Shown here: positions 28,898 through 37,502 of the stretch, piece by piece
Numbering within the stretch: position 1 is the first letter of the stretch
Layout: each line of letters begins with the position of its first letter
Assembly: GCA_035762175.1 (NCBI GenBank)
Contig: DASTPP010000174.1
Location: 1 to 64,000, forward strand
Direction of reading: 5' to 3'
DNA from: DASTPP01 sp035762175
GTDB taxonomy: Bacteria > Myxococcota_A > Polyangia > Polyangiales > Polyangiaceae
DNA: 64,000 nt
The notes under the pieces: model-generated
What the model saw: the letters and a program-made list of their open reading frames with translations, nothing else
Databases searched by the model: none
Told to the model about the DNA's origin: nothing
Translations under genes and position numbers: made by a program

Positions 28898-29447
28898 TTA
28901 GACATATCTTCAGCCAAATTTAAGCATGGCCCATCGTTTGCTAAGAATTCCTGAGGCCATCACATCTTTTCGAGGACTCCCTCAACCAGTCGCACCAATT
29001 GAGGCTTTTTGCCACATCCCCCCATGCTCGGACCCAGGTGTTCGGCGCCTGGACAGGGCTTGGGAGCCGAGAGGCAGGTCCGGCCCCGCCGCTGGACGCG
29101 ACGACGCACAAGCTTGAGCTGGAAGCGCGTACGCAGCCGGGCTGGCCGATAGGTTCGAGAGCGGGCTTACGAATCTACTTGTTGGGGGCGTCGGTCATGG
29201 ACCGACAGTCATATCGACCCAACGTCAAGCCCAGGGGCTCGGACCCCCGCCAGCAGGGCGCCTTCACTATATACCCACCGGCTCCAAGGGTCTCCTTGGA
29301 ACCCCGTCTCCCGTCTCCGGGCGGGAGCGGCCCGCATCCGCGGGCTCGAGGGGTGCAAAGGAAACACGACGAGCCACTCGCGATAGAACGCGGTCTCCAG
29401 CGCCGTGAGTTCCTACCGAGCTATGGCCCCTTCTACCGGAGGGCACG
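28898..29447. other. ~550-bp non-coding region with nested palindrome
   Basis: No supported gene. It holds the TCGGTC-ATG-GACCGA stem nested in GTTGGG/CCCAAC at 29181-29223. It lies between the AbiE promoter and the replication-protein candidate. Confidence 0.5.
29181..29223. other. Nested palindrome, possible replication origin (nick site) candidate
   Basis: Inner stem TCGGTC-ATG-GACCGA (29191-29205) within outer GTTGGG (29181-29186) and CCCAAC (29218-29223). It sits about 225 bp upstream of a gpII/X-like gene, where a rolling-circle origin would be expected. Function is inferred. Confidence 0.4.
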
Positions 29448-30740
29448 ATGATCGACGACATCACGATCATCGCGCAGTGGCAGCGGGGCGACTCGTCGCC
29501 AGAAGACTGGCGCCTTGAGGGTGACGGCGTTCAGGTGTCCAACCCCTGGAGCCGTCGCGCCGGGCGCCGCCTCGACCATGAGACCGTGACGGCCCCCGGC
29601 CTCCGCTTTTCCTTCTGCCGGGACGAGATGTCTTGCGCGCTCAAGCTCAACCCGACCCGTATGGCCTCGGCGGGCGGCCCGAACTTTCCTCTGCTCGACC
29701 TGCAGCGCTTCGAAGACCTCGACCTCACTTCGGCGCACCAGCTCATTCTTACGAGCCTTAGCTTCGACGACGAGGCGATCGAAAACGGCGCCGACTTTCT
29801 ACGGCTCGGCGAGTGGCCTGTGTCGGGGGTCGCCTACCCCATCGATCTGCAGGTCGGCGAGCAAAACCTCAGCCCCATCCTTCGCGCCTTGCAGGGGCTG
29901 CGCCGGCGGTACCACTCGAAGGTACAGACCTGGAGCGACCGGACCGGCCGAGTGAACTCGGTTCAGTTCGGCACTGCGGGCCGACGGACGCTCATGTTCT
30001 ACTCCAAGCGCGATCAACTGCTCTCGAGGGTCTCACCGATGCGCCCCCCCATGGGCGGGCGGGCGCCAGACGTCTCGGAAGCCACCCTCGAACAGGCGCG
30101 TGGCGTTCTACGCTGCGAGCTCACGTTTAAGGGCGTTCGCCAGGTTCGCGGGGCCTTCGGCCAAGGCGTCATCCCGACGGAGTATGCGCCCAAGTTCCGG
30201 CTGATGGCCGACAGGCGCACGGCGAACCACCTCTTGTGCCGCGAGCTGGATCGTCTTGGCCTGCTCGACCTGTTCGACGGGGTCACGCCAGAGGCCGAGT
30301 CTCGCATCGACCCCGCCGCCGTTGCCCGCGACCTGTTCGTTGCGGTACGCGCCTTCAACGAGGGCAGTGCCCCCGGGGGGGCTCGACGTGCTAGCCGCCC
30401 GCATATCTCCTGGGAACATGCGGCCGCCCTGGGGTTCACCTACCTCGTGCGTGCCGCCGGCGTCGACGTGCGTGACTTGGTCGGGTGGGCCGGGGGGCAC
30501 GGCGAGTCCACCTTCAAGCGGCACCTCCGTGACCTCCGCGCCCTCGGGCTCCCACCGCTCGAGAACTTCGTGCATGCGCCCCAGGAACAGCTTCTCACCC
30601 TCATGGATCGCCTTCGTCAGACCCGTCCCGACCTGCAAACGACCAGCCTGCCCGACTTCACCGGGCAGGACCGCAACCGCTACCTTCGGCGCGCTTGGTG
30701 GGTGGAGCAGGGTGTAGACGACGCCGAAGAGATCCAATAA
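29448..30740 (+). CDS. Phage/plasmid replication initiator candidate (gpII/X-like)
   Basis: 430 residues from ATG 29448 behind a good GGAGGG. The middle part (about 60-225) resembles filamentous-phage gene II/X-type replication proteins: LSPILRALQGLRRRYHSKV, then VNSVQFGTAGRRTLMFYSKRDQL, then LRCELTFKGVRQVRGAFG. That is the pattern of a basic region, a F/Y-Y-x-K-x-x-E/Q motif and LR.E..FK. The remaining ~200 residues are helical and unrecognised. Such proteins nick a plus origin and start rolling-circle replication. A nested palindrome upstream could be that site. Family call is moderate; no catalytic Tyr was pinned down. Confidence 0.5.
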   Translation: MIDDITIIAQWQRGDSSPEDWRLEGDGVQVSNPWSRRAGRRLDHETVTAPGLRFSFCRDEMSCALKLNPTRMASAGGPNFPLLDLQRFEDLDLTSAHQLILTSLSFDDEAIENGADFLRLGEWPVSGVAYPIDLQVGEQNLSPILRALQGLRRRYHSKVQTWSDRTGRVNSVQFGTAGRRTLMFYSKRDQLLSRVSPMRPPMGGRAPDVSEATLEQARGVLRCELTFKGVRQVRGAFGQGVIPTEYAPKFRLMADRRTANHLLCRELDRLGLLDLFDGVTPEAESRIDPAAVARDLFVAVRAFNEGSAPGGARRASRPHISWEHAAALGFTYLVRAAGVDVRDLVGWAGGHGESTFKRHLRDLRALGLPPLENFVHAPQEQLLTLMDRLRQTRPDLQTTSLPDFTGQDRNRYLRRAWWVEQGVDDAEEIQ

Positions 30741-30769
30741 GGCCCGGTGGGTCGTAGGGCCGGAGCCTC

Positions 30770-31246
30770 TCAGCCGCCGCTCTGGGCTCGTTCGATGACG
30801 AGCTCGCAGTCCTCGCGACTCTCCGGCGGAAAGTACGCCCACGCACCGCCACGCAGCTCGCCCCCGTCGACCCTCACGATGACGAGGACGGCGAAGCGAG
30901 CGCGGGTTTCGGGGTCGTTCACGATCTCGAACATGCTCGTATCGTCTGGGGCGCTCGGGCGGAGCGCGAAGGATGGGTGCGAATGCCACTCGCCGAGGTA
31001 ATTAAAGCGCGTGTAATCGCGACCAGTTCGCTGAAAGAAGCGGTCGAGCTTCTTGAACCCATCCGTGAGCGCGCGGATGAACGACGCGAACCTGCCCGGC
31101 TCCGCGGTCGTCACGTCAAGCACGCGGAAGACCTCATTCTCAGCGTGCTCCGCGAGCAACATGCCGCCGGTCTCGCGAATGCCCGCGCGCTCACAGGCGC
31201 GAAGTATGCGGAGCGCGGCTTCAGGTGCGATCCGGATCGTCAGCAT
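30770..31246 (-). CDS. cap3: CBASS Cap3-type JAMM isopeptidase
   Basis: 158 residues from ATG 31246. JAB/JAMM zinc peptidase with Glu25 (IRETGGMLL), His88 and His90 (GEWHSHPSF) and Asp101 (SAPDD), the full ExnHxHPx7SxxD set. In type II CBASS, Cap3 removes CD-NTase from targets or from itself after Cap2 conjugation. The gene overlaps the Cap2 gene by 26 nt and ends the operon. Length is usual for Cap3. Confidence 0.88.
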   Translation of the reverse strand: MLTIRIAPEAALRILRACERAGIRETGGMLLAEHAENEVFRVLDVTTAEPGRFASFIRALTDGFKKLDRFFQRTGRDYTRFNYLGEWHSHPSFALRPSAPDDTSMFEIVNDPETRARFAVLVIVRVDGGELRGGAWAYFPPESREDCELVIERAQSGG

Positions 31247-32927
31247 CGGGCCCCTCGCCCGTCAGAATCGCCCTTGCTGTCCGTAGGGCCACGGGGTCTG
31301 GCGTCTCGGGTTCCTTCCAGCACCAGGGGCAAGAATAGTCGTCCGCAAGAACTTCGACACGGACGATGTCGAAGACACGTTCGAAGATCCAGCCGCGGCG
31401 CAGGCCAAAGAGCACGACCGGGGCCGCGGGGTCTGCGGCCTCGTCCCTGACCTCCAGCACGCGCGTCGCGAGCGCGGCGGCCACAAAGCTTACGTCGGCG
31501 TCTGTCGCCATGACCGGCACATCTCCGCCGCCCCCATAAGGCTGAAGCGACGCCGACCGGGGTGCTGGGGGCCAAGTCTCTGCCTGTGCAAGGAACCCGG
31601 CGCGCACGCACAGCGGGCAAGGCGTGCGGCGTGGATGCGCTGCGCCAACAAGCCCCCCGAGCCCCCCTTCGAACACCTCCGCCCAAACCAGCGGGATCTG
31701 ACCGCGCGACGCGACCTCCGCGAGAGCATTGAACGCGCCGGGGTCCGCGGTCGCGTCGACAAGCACGTCGACGCCTCCAAGCTTCTCGAGCCTGCTCGCA
31801 TGCACCTCAGGGTTCGTGGCACTAGCGAGCGCGAGCGGGACCTCGTCACATTCGATGGCGTCGCGGGCGACCTCTTGGAGGAGCGCTGCGACCGCAGCGA
31901 CCTTCATGATTCCCACCTGCTCGTAGCGGCCGGCGTGGCGCCGAACGTTCGGGCCGAGCAGTACGTCCTCGTCCACGAGAACGAATCGTCGAACGCCACT
32001 CCGCGCGAGCGAGACGGCCACCTTACTGCCGAGCGACCCCAGACCAACGATGCCGACGCGCAGCGAGGCGGCGAGGCTCTCGGCTCGCGCAGGCAGGCGG
32101 TCGACGCCGTCCTCTAGCGGCACTTCGACGAATGACGTGACGAGCGAGTCCGTCACCCGATATGGCCTTGAAAAGCCATCCGGCCAGAGGAGCAGGAGGC
32201 GCTCGTTCGTGTCGTCACATCGATACCCCGTGTGCTCCGCAATGAACTCGACGAACGGCTGCCGCTCATCAGGAGGTTCCCGCGGAATGTCAGGCCCCAC
32301 GCGTAGAAGGCGGCAGGTCCCCGTCCTTTCGCGCAATGCCGGCGGCACCCCAGAGAGTGGCACGCCCAACGGGACTTCCACGGGCCAAACTTGAACACTC
32401 GCCTCCCCGTAGACGACTCGAACGCCAATCTCTCCCTGTTCGGGGACCGCGGCCAGTTGTTCGGCAAAACCCGGGGGTCGGACGAACACGAAAGGGCGCC
32501 GCCGCACCAGATGCCCGACATGCGTCACGTGACGCGAAGGGATGTCCCGCGGCTTTACGGCCGCGATCGTTTCATGTTCGAGTAGGCGCCATGCGCTCTC
32601 GAGCAGGCCTGCCGCCATGTAGTGTGGGTGCCAGTTGTCTGGGCCGACCTCAAGGCAGAGCACGCCGCTCAGGAACTGGTGCGAGCTGACGAGAGTGCCA
32701 TAGGGCACCGTTCGAACCGAGGGGCACTCACGCGGGTAGTGATCCGGGAAGCGAACTTCGACCGCCTGCTCGTCCGCCCCGAGCGTGATCGTCGCGTGGA
32801 CCCGAACGCCCACTTGCTCGGACCACTCCCAACGGTACGTGCTGATCAGGCCGCGCGCGACGAGCGCGCGTAGGGCCTCTTCTTCGGCCAGAACGCGCCG
32901 AGGCTCGCGCGTCCACCAGAACGTCAT
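31221..32927 (-). CDS. cap2: CBASS Cap2-type E1-E2 fusion
   Basis: 568 residues from ATG 32927. The N-terminal E2-like domain (1-150) has FPDHYPRECP and catalytic Cys91 in GVLCLEVGPDNWHP. A linker follows, then an E1/ThiF adenylation domain from ~285 with the nucleotide loop VGLGSLGSK (294-302) and VLVDEDVLLGPNVRRH. Zinc-type CxxC pairs are at 437/440 (CPLC) and near 540 (CPWC). Cap2 conjugates the C-terminus of the CD-NTase to cellular targets, priming second-messenger synthesis. The start overlaps the CD-NTase stop (ATGA). Both active sites are present. Confidence 0.92.
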   Translation of the reverse strand: MTFWWTREPRRVLAEEEALRALVARGLISTYRWEWSEQVGVRVHATITLGADEQAVEVRFPDHYPRECPSVRTVPYGTLVSSHQFLSGVLCLEVGPDNWHPHYMAAGLLESAWRLLEHETIAAVKPRDIPSRHVTHVGHLVRRRPFVFVRPPGFAEQLAAVPEQGEIGVRVVYGEASVQVWPVEVPLGVPLSGVPPALRERTGTCRLLRVGPDIPREPPDERQPFVEFIAEHTGYRCDDTNERLLLLWPDGFSRPYRVTDSLVTSFVEVPLEDGVDRLPARAESLAASLRVGIVGLGSLGSKVAVSLARSGVRRFVLVDEDVLLGPNVRRHAGRYEQVGIMKVAAVAALLQEVARDAIECDEVPLALASATNPEVHASRLEKLGGVDVLVDATADPGAFNALAEVASRGQIPLVWAEVFEGGLGGLVGAAHPRRTPCPLCVRAGFLAQAETWPPAPRSASLQPYGGGGDVPVMATDADVSFVAAALATRVLEVRDEAADPAAPVVLFGLRRGWIFERVFDIVRVEVLADDYSCPWCWKEPETPDPVALRTARAILTGEGPDADDPDRT

Positions 32928-33937
32928 GCGAAGCCCGCGGGCTTGTTTGGCCGAACTGGTACTGCCGGGAAGCTCGCCTTGCTCGCCCCCTGGGCCTGAG
33001 GGAAGGCGCCCTTGAAGAGCTGCCGCCAGAGCTCAACGCTCTTCTCTTTGTCTTTCTCGGCGAGCGCTGCGCGAGCAGTCATGAGGGCCGCCGTGACCTT
33101 ATCCATGAAGGTCGCAAAGTCTTCGAGGGTGAGCCGACCCAGCACGTTGTGGTCCCGCACGCCTGCGTCGGGTAGAAACGGCACGATCCCCATCGCGGGG
33201 TAATTGCCGTACTTCGCTACGATGTTCTCGAGCAGTGCGACAAACCCCTCTGCATGGTCACGCTTGCCCACGTCACAGCACTCGCCTGCGATCCGCTCCA
33301 AAAGGTAGCCCTTCGGGTATTTGGGCGTCTCATACGTGACCTTCCGCCACCACTTGAACATCTTGACGAGCGGCACAAAGAACCCGCCGCTCGCCGCGTT
33401 CCTGGCCGTGGTCCACTCGAGCTGCCGCTTCGGGTCGGTTTCTACCCACCTTTTCAGGTCTCGATCCGGGATCCACAGCGGCGACTCGAGCCAGGCGCCG
33501 GGGTCCTCCAGTTCGCTGCGTACTCGCACGTCGGCGAGCAACTTCTTGTTCTGCAGCTCGGTTGAAGTCGCGAGCACGACATCGAGCGTCACGTACGAGA
33601 GGGTGATGCCGTACGAGCGAGACTGGGGCTTGTACTTGCCCTTGTAGTGGCGCTCAAGAAAGGCACCGAGGAGCGCGTTTGCCTCCGCCGCCTTGGTTTT
33701 TCCCGGACTAGGGTCGAGCGAAGTCACCACCACCACGTCGACGTCTTTGCCGGGGTGAATGGCGGTGCATCGCTTGTAGGACCCCTGCAGGAACGTGTTC
33801 ACGTGGATCGGACCGAACTTGTCGTCCTCCGCGAGGCGGCGGCGCAACGTCTGGTGGCCAGAGCGCTGGTCATCCTTGTAGGAGGGGCTCGGTTCGATCT
33901 CCTCGAGCAGCTTGTCGAAGTAGGAGGGCAGGTTCAT
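32924..33937 (-). CDS. CBASS CD-NTase (cyclic oligonucleotide synthase)
   Basis: 337 residues from ATG 33937. Nucleotidyltransferase core with Gly52-Ser53 (LQGSYKRCTAI), the metal triad Asp65 and Asp67 (GKDVDVVVV) and Asp119 (VTLDVVLA), and a C-terminal OAS-like helical part (FFVPLVKMFKWW). The extreme C-terminus (KPAGFA) ends in a small residue, as needed for conjugation by Cap2. It makes a cyclic di- or trinucleotide when phage is sensed. The clade is not assignable by eye. Between effector and Cap2 with 4-nt overlaps on both sides. Confidence 0.92.
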   Translation of the reverse strand: MNLPSYFDKLLEEIEPSPSYKDDQRSGHQTLRRRLAEDDKFGPIHVNTFLQGSYKRCTAIHPGKDVDVVVVTSLDPSPGKTKAAEANALLGAFLERHYKGKYKPQSRSYGITLSYVTLDVVLATSTELQNKKLLADVRVRSELEDPGAWLESPLWIPDRDLKRWVETDPKRQLEWTTARNAASGGFFVPLVKMFKWWRKVTYETPKYPKGYLLERIAGECCDVGKRDHAEGFVALLENIVAKYGNYPAMGIVPFLPDAGVRDHNVLGRLTLEDFATFMDKVTAALMTARAALAEKDKEKSVELWRQLFKGAFPQAQGASKASFPAVPVRPNKPAGFA

Positions 33938-35448
33938 GATGTCTTCTTGAGAGGGATCCGCATCCCCGGCGCGTACGCGCGGGTCCGCCCGAAGTCGAAT
34001 TCGTAGACGGTGGTAGGGCCGAACACGTCCGCCTGCTGGCCGATCAGGAAGCCAAGGCTTACGGGGCAGGCCGCGAAAAGATGGAGCCGCGTCACCCCGA
34101 GCGCTCGGACACGCCCCACGAGGTGTTCGACGAGCGAGTCGGCGAGGCGCCTAGCGTGTGCGCCCCCTTCGATGGCAGTCCCACCGAGCACCGGAAGAGC
34201 AGCGTGAAGCAAGATGCCTACCGAAGGTGCGAGTTGCGGCAGTTGCGGACGTACGTCGTCGACGGCCGACCAGGTCACAGACACTGCGACGGCAAGCTCC
34301 TTGCCATCACCAACCGGCTCCTCAACGAACGACCAGCCGGCAGATGAGTCTGGGGCTGGCCTTGAGATGTCCCAGATCTCAAGGCCTTTGCCCCGGATCT
34401 TCTGTCGCAAAACGACCGGGATGCCGCACTTCGGGTTGAGAACGGTGCCGAGGTACCACGCGATCGACAAATGCGCATCGAGCGCGATCTGCACGGGCAT
34501 CTTCAGCGCCATGATGCCAGGGATGGCCGCATCGATTCGTCGCGGGATGTCCTCGGTCCAGACCGTGTTGCCCCCCGGGGCGCGCCCGTCGAAGAGGTCG
34601 GTGAAATCGATGACCATCGCGCCGTCGCCTTGGGGGTCGTGGGCGAACCGGGAGAACGAGCGCACCGCGAGCGTCGATGCGAAGGCCGGGGAGCGCGCGT
34701 CGTCGAAGAGCCCCTGCTCGGCACAGAGGGCGCGCAGCTGCTCGGGCGTGAACTCCAATCGGCCAGACTCGATGAGCCTCTGTCCGAGGTCGTCGTAGCG
34801 GCTATGGTCCTCCCAGGCTAGCACGGGCTTCAACCCCGCGAGCTGGCAGCGGTCTTGGAGCCACAGCTCAGCGTCTTCCAGTGAGACCGCCGTGTGCGAG
34901 AAGCGAAGTCGGCGGGCGAACTCGACAAAATCGTTCTCGGGTAGACCCGAGGCCTTCTGCCAATCCTTCCGAATCGTGCCCACGGCCGACCTGCCACCGG
35001 ATGTGAAAAACGCGTCGGCGAGCGCGCCGCCATCGCGTAGGTGCGGGGCAAGCCGGTCCTCCGGGTGCCAGGGCCAGTTGGTGACCAGGCTGAGGCGGGC
35101 GTTCGGGTGGCTCGCACGGAGCACCTTCCACTCGTCCGCAAAGCGACGCAGGAGCGGCTGCTTCGTGCCGGTCCAGTTCGGATCTATCACCGCCCTGGAG
35201 TCTACGTGGCCGTTTCGGGCGACGTGGAACTTGAGCTGGTAAAAGTCAACCGAGATTTGGGTACCGCGCTCGTTCAGCCCCGGCGAGCGGTAGTAGACAA
35301 CCACGTCATCGATGGCGTTCACGCCCCGGTGCTCGATGACCGCCCGTTCGATGTGGGTCCGGTAGAGCATGGGCAGGGCTTGGCGCCAGAAGAAGCGGAC
35401 TTGGTATCTGGCTCCCGAGAGCGGGGCCCCCAACGCAGGAGACGACAT
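33934..35448 (-). CDS. cap4: CBASS effector: nuclease-like (DUF4297-type) N-terminus with SAVED sensor (Cap4-like)
   Basis: 504 residues from ATG 35448 (an earlier Met at 35487 gives 13 extra poorly conserved residues). The N-terminus has the DUF4297-style pattern: SGARYQVRFFW, Glu39, DD at 47-48 and FYQLKFH (Gln71-Lys73), a PD-(D/E)xK-like active site. The C-terminal ~200 residues are SAVED-like, ending HLFAACPVSLGFLIGQQ and a Tyr-Glu-Phe-Asp-Phe strand. Known Cap4 proteins degrade double-stranded DNA when SAVED binds the cyclic nucleotide. First gene of the operon, overlapping the CD-NTase by ATGA. Confidence 0.85.
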   Translation of the reverse strand: MSSPALGAPLSGARYQVRFFWRQALPMLYRTHIERAVIEHRGVNAIDDVVVYYRSPGLNERGTQISVDFYQLKFHVARNGHVDSRAVIDPNWTGTKQPLLRRFADEWKVLRASHPNARLSLVTNWPWHPEDRLAPHLRDGGALADAFFTSGGRSAVGTIRKDWQKASGLPENDFVEFARRLRFSHTAVSLEDAELWLQDRCQLAGLKPVLAWEDHSRYDDLGQRLIESGRLEFTPEQLRALCAEQGLFDDARSPAFASTLAVRSFSRFAHDPQGDGAMVIDFTDLFDGRAPGGNTVWTEDIPRRIDAAIPGIMALKMPVQIALDAHLSIAWYLGTVLNPKCGIPVVLRQKIRGKGLEIWDISRPAPDSSAGWSFVEEPVGDGKELAVAVSVTWSAVDDVRPQLPQLAPSVGILLHAALPVLGGTAIEGGAHARRLADSLVEHLVGRVRALGVTRLHLFAACPVSLGFLIGQQADVFGPTTVYEFDFGRTRAYAPGMRIPLKKTS

Positions 35449-35531
35449 ACGGCCGGGAAGACTACTGCACGCCCGTTCAATGGGCAAATCTTGGACGAAG
35501 GGAGTTCGGTGCCTCGCGGCAAGTTCTCAAG

Positions 35532-35581
35532 CACCCGAACTTAAGGCCCCTCGACCCTTCCACAGGATCGAACACCCGAAC
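35532..35581. promoter_or_regulatory. Direct repeat in the CBASS / ParB-like divergent region
   Basis: CACCCGAAC occurs at 35532-35540 and 35573-35581, 41 bp apart. It lies in the 255-bp region between the divergent CBASS operon and the 35704 gene. Possible operator for either side. Confidence 0.3.
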
Positions 35582-35703
35582 CCAGAAAAAACGTCGGCAA
35601 CCTGTCGCAGGGAATCGATCTCTCGGTGTAGCGGGCCTTGCAAGGGCCATTGCCCCTGCGCAAGGCCACGGCGGGTGGCCACAACGCACCCCGAGAACCC
35701 CCG

Positions 35704-37161
35704 ATGCACGTTTCAACGCCCCCCCTGGACGACACCTACCTCGACGCCTTGAACCAGCTGTACTTCTGGCTCAACGAGCTCGACCACGATCCTTGTAAGT
35801 GGCCGGGGGGCGCCAAGAAGAAGGTCGCTTTGAAGTTCATCGCTGCCTTCAAGCTCATCGTGGCGGACCTTGCCGAAGATATCACTACGGAATCGAAGCT
35901 CGCGGCCTACGTCGACGCCTGCCGTTTCGCGTCGCACGCCTACGCTGCCGCAAAGAGCTTCGACTCCTCGGTTCCGGACCTCCCGCTCGACACGCCTCCT
36001 GGGTATCCGGTCCTCCCTAGCCCCCCTTCCGGAGAGGTCCCGGCTGAGGCTAACGAAGGGGAGCCCCCGGCGCCCCAGGCGGCGTCAACCGCGGAACCGC
36101 TGCAGTGCACGCCGTGCCGGGCGCTGTTTCACCTCGGCGAGCTCCCTTCGCAGAGGTCTTCGCCGGCGTGCCCGATGTGCGGCGATCCCCTCGTGGCTGC
36201 GGCCCCCGAGGACAGCGGAGACGATTACCGCTGGTGGGCTCGCGAGAACCCGAACTTCCGCCTGCCTCATGTTCGAGGCTTCGATTTTTCCGAGCACGTG
36301 GGAAACATCGTGTTCGTCGAGGTCGCAGCCTTGCGGGTCGACCCGGACCCCATCCGGCCGCTTCAGAATCGCACGGTAGAAGACATTCGCGTCTCCCTTC
36401 GCATCAACCCCCTGATCGGGCCGGTCGGAGTGACCGTGGAAGGCCGCCTGTGCTTCGGACGGCACCGGTATCACGCGCACGTCGGCGAATCGCGGCGCTG
36501 GATCAAGGCACACATTCTGCGCGACGCCCCCCAGACCGAGTACCTGGCCCTCGCGGAAAATGTGGCCCGGGCCGAACTCTGTGCGCTGCAGCAGGGGGTA
36601 GCGCTGCGGAGGATGCAGGAAATCTACGAGGCGATCCACCCGGAGACCAAGCAGGGCGTTGCCGGTGGCAAAGCTGGCGGCCGTGGTCGCAGAGCAGAGC
36701 AAGCGCAGAACTCTGCGCCTGCTACCCCTACCCCCTCGTTTTGTTCGGACGCTGGTGCCAAGGTAGGCAAATCTGGCAGGGCAATCCAGGCGCTCGTACA
36801 GATCGGGCGCATCGCGCCGACCGCCCAGCAGGTCTTGATGGGCACGGAGGCCAAAGATAAGCAGTCCGTGCTCCTTAAGGTCGCTCGCGCTGGTAGCGAG
36901 GCCGAACAGGTTGCCCTCGCTGAGCAGATCCGCTCAAACGAGCTGGCGCCTCCGGCGAAGCCCGCCACAGCCCCCCAGGAACCGACGACCCTCAGCATCG
37001 CGCTTCGCGAGGAGGGCGGAGTTCGCCTCGGAGAGGGGCGGATGGGCAACCGTTGGGTCCGCATCCGTGTCGAAGGCGACCTCCTGAAGGTCGAGTTCTC
37101 GAGGGCCGCAACTGCCGGACCTAACGCCGAAGCCTCACCGGACAACTCGTCCTCCGCCTAA
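35704..37161 (+). CDS. ParB/Srx-type partition-like protein with zinc ribbon
   Basis: 485 residues from ATG 35704. The N-terminal helical region is ~1-95. A zinc-ribbon-like CxxC pair lies near 137-160 (CTPC...CPMC). A ParB/Sulfiredoxin-like domain follows (about 190-290): VFVEVAALRVDPDPIRPLQN, then CFGRHRYHAH (the GxHR-type box), then LALAENVARAELCALQQGV. An HTH-bearing helical part (QALVQIGRIAPTAQQVLMG) and a C-terminal DNA-binding-like tail complete it. It probably binds a site on the element for partition or replication control. No ParA partner is visible here. Relation to the 25293 protein is at domain level only. Confidence 0.75.
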   Translation: MHVSTPPLDDTYLDALNQLYFWLNELDHDPCKWPGGAKKKVALKFIAAFKLIVADLAEDITTESKLAAYVDACRFASHAYAAAKSFDSSVPDLPLDTPPGYPVLPSPPSGEVPAEANEGEPPAPQAASTAEPLQCTPCRALFHLGELPSQRSSPACPMCGDPLVAAAPEDSGDDYRWWARENPNFRLPHVRGFDFSEHVGNIVFVEVAALRVDPDPIRPLQNRTVEDIRVSLRINPLIGPVGVTVEGRLCFGRHRYHAHVGESRRWIKAHILRDAPQTEYLALAENVARAELCALQQGVALRRMQEIYEAIHPETKQGVAGGKAGGRGRRAEQAQNSAPATPTPSFCSDAGAKVGKSGRAIQALVQIGRIAPTAQQVLMGTEAKDKQSVLLKVARAGSEAEQVALAEQIRSNELAPPAKPATAPQEPTTLSIALREEGGVRLGEGRMGNRWVRIRVEGDLLKVEFSRAATAGPNAEASPDNSSSA

Positions 37162-37502
37162 CGAAGAACGGGCGGCCGGCGCGACCGAAGCGTCTCGCGC
37201 CTTTCTCGCCCGCAGAGCACGTCCGGATAACTCCGCAAGCACCGCCCGCATCTAGGAAGCCCGGCAGAGCGGCGACGTGGACGCGTCTGTGCGTTCCTGG
37301 GACGAAAGGACGATAGCCCAACCCTTGGGGGGTGCTTCACTACGACGGCTGGAGAACTGCCAATGGCCGCCGGCACGACCGCGTGGGCAGCAGGCATACG
37401 ACGCGGCCGCGACGGCCACATCTGCCCCTTGGGTACGTTCTTACTGCTGGAGGCGCCGCGCGAGCCGACCGTCAGTGAACCCAGCCTTCCGTCCTTTCGT
37501 CC
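37162..37502. other. ~340-bp gap between convergent genes; nothing recognised
   Basis: No credible open frame and no strong hairpin were seen. Confidence 0.5.
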
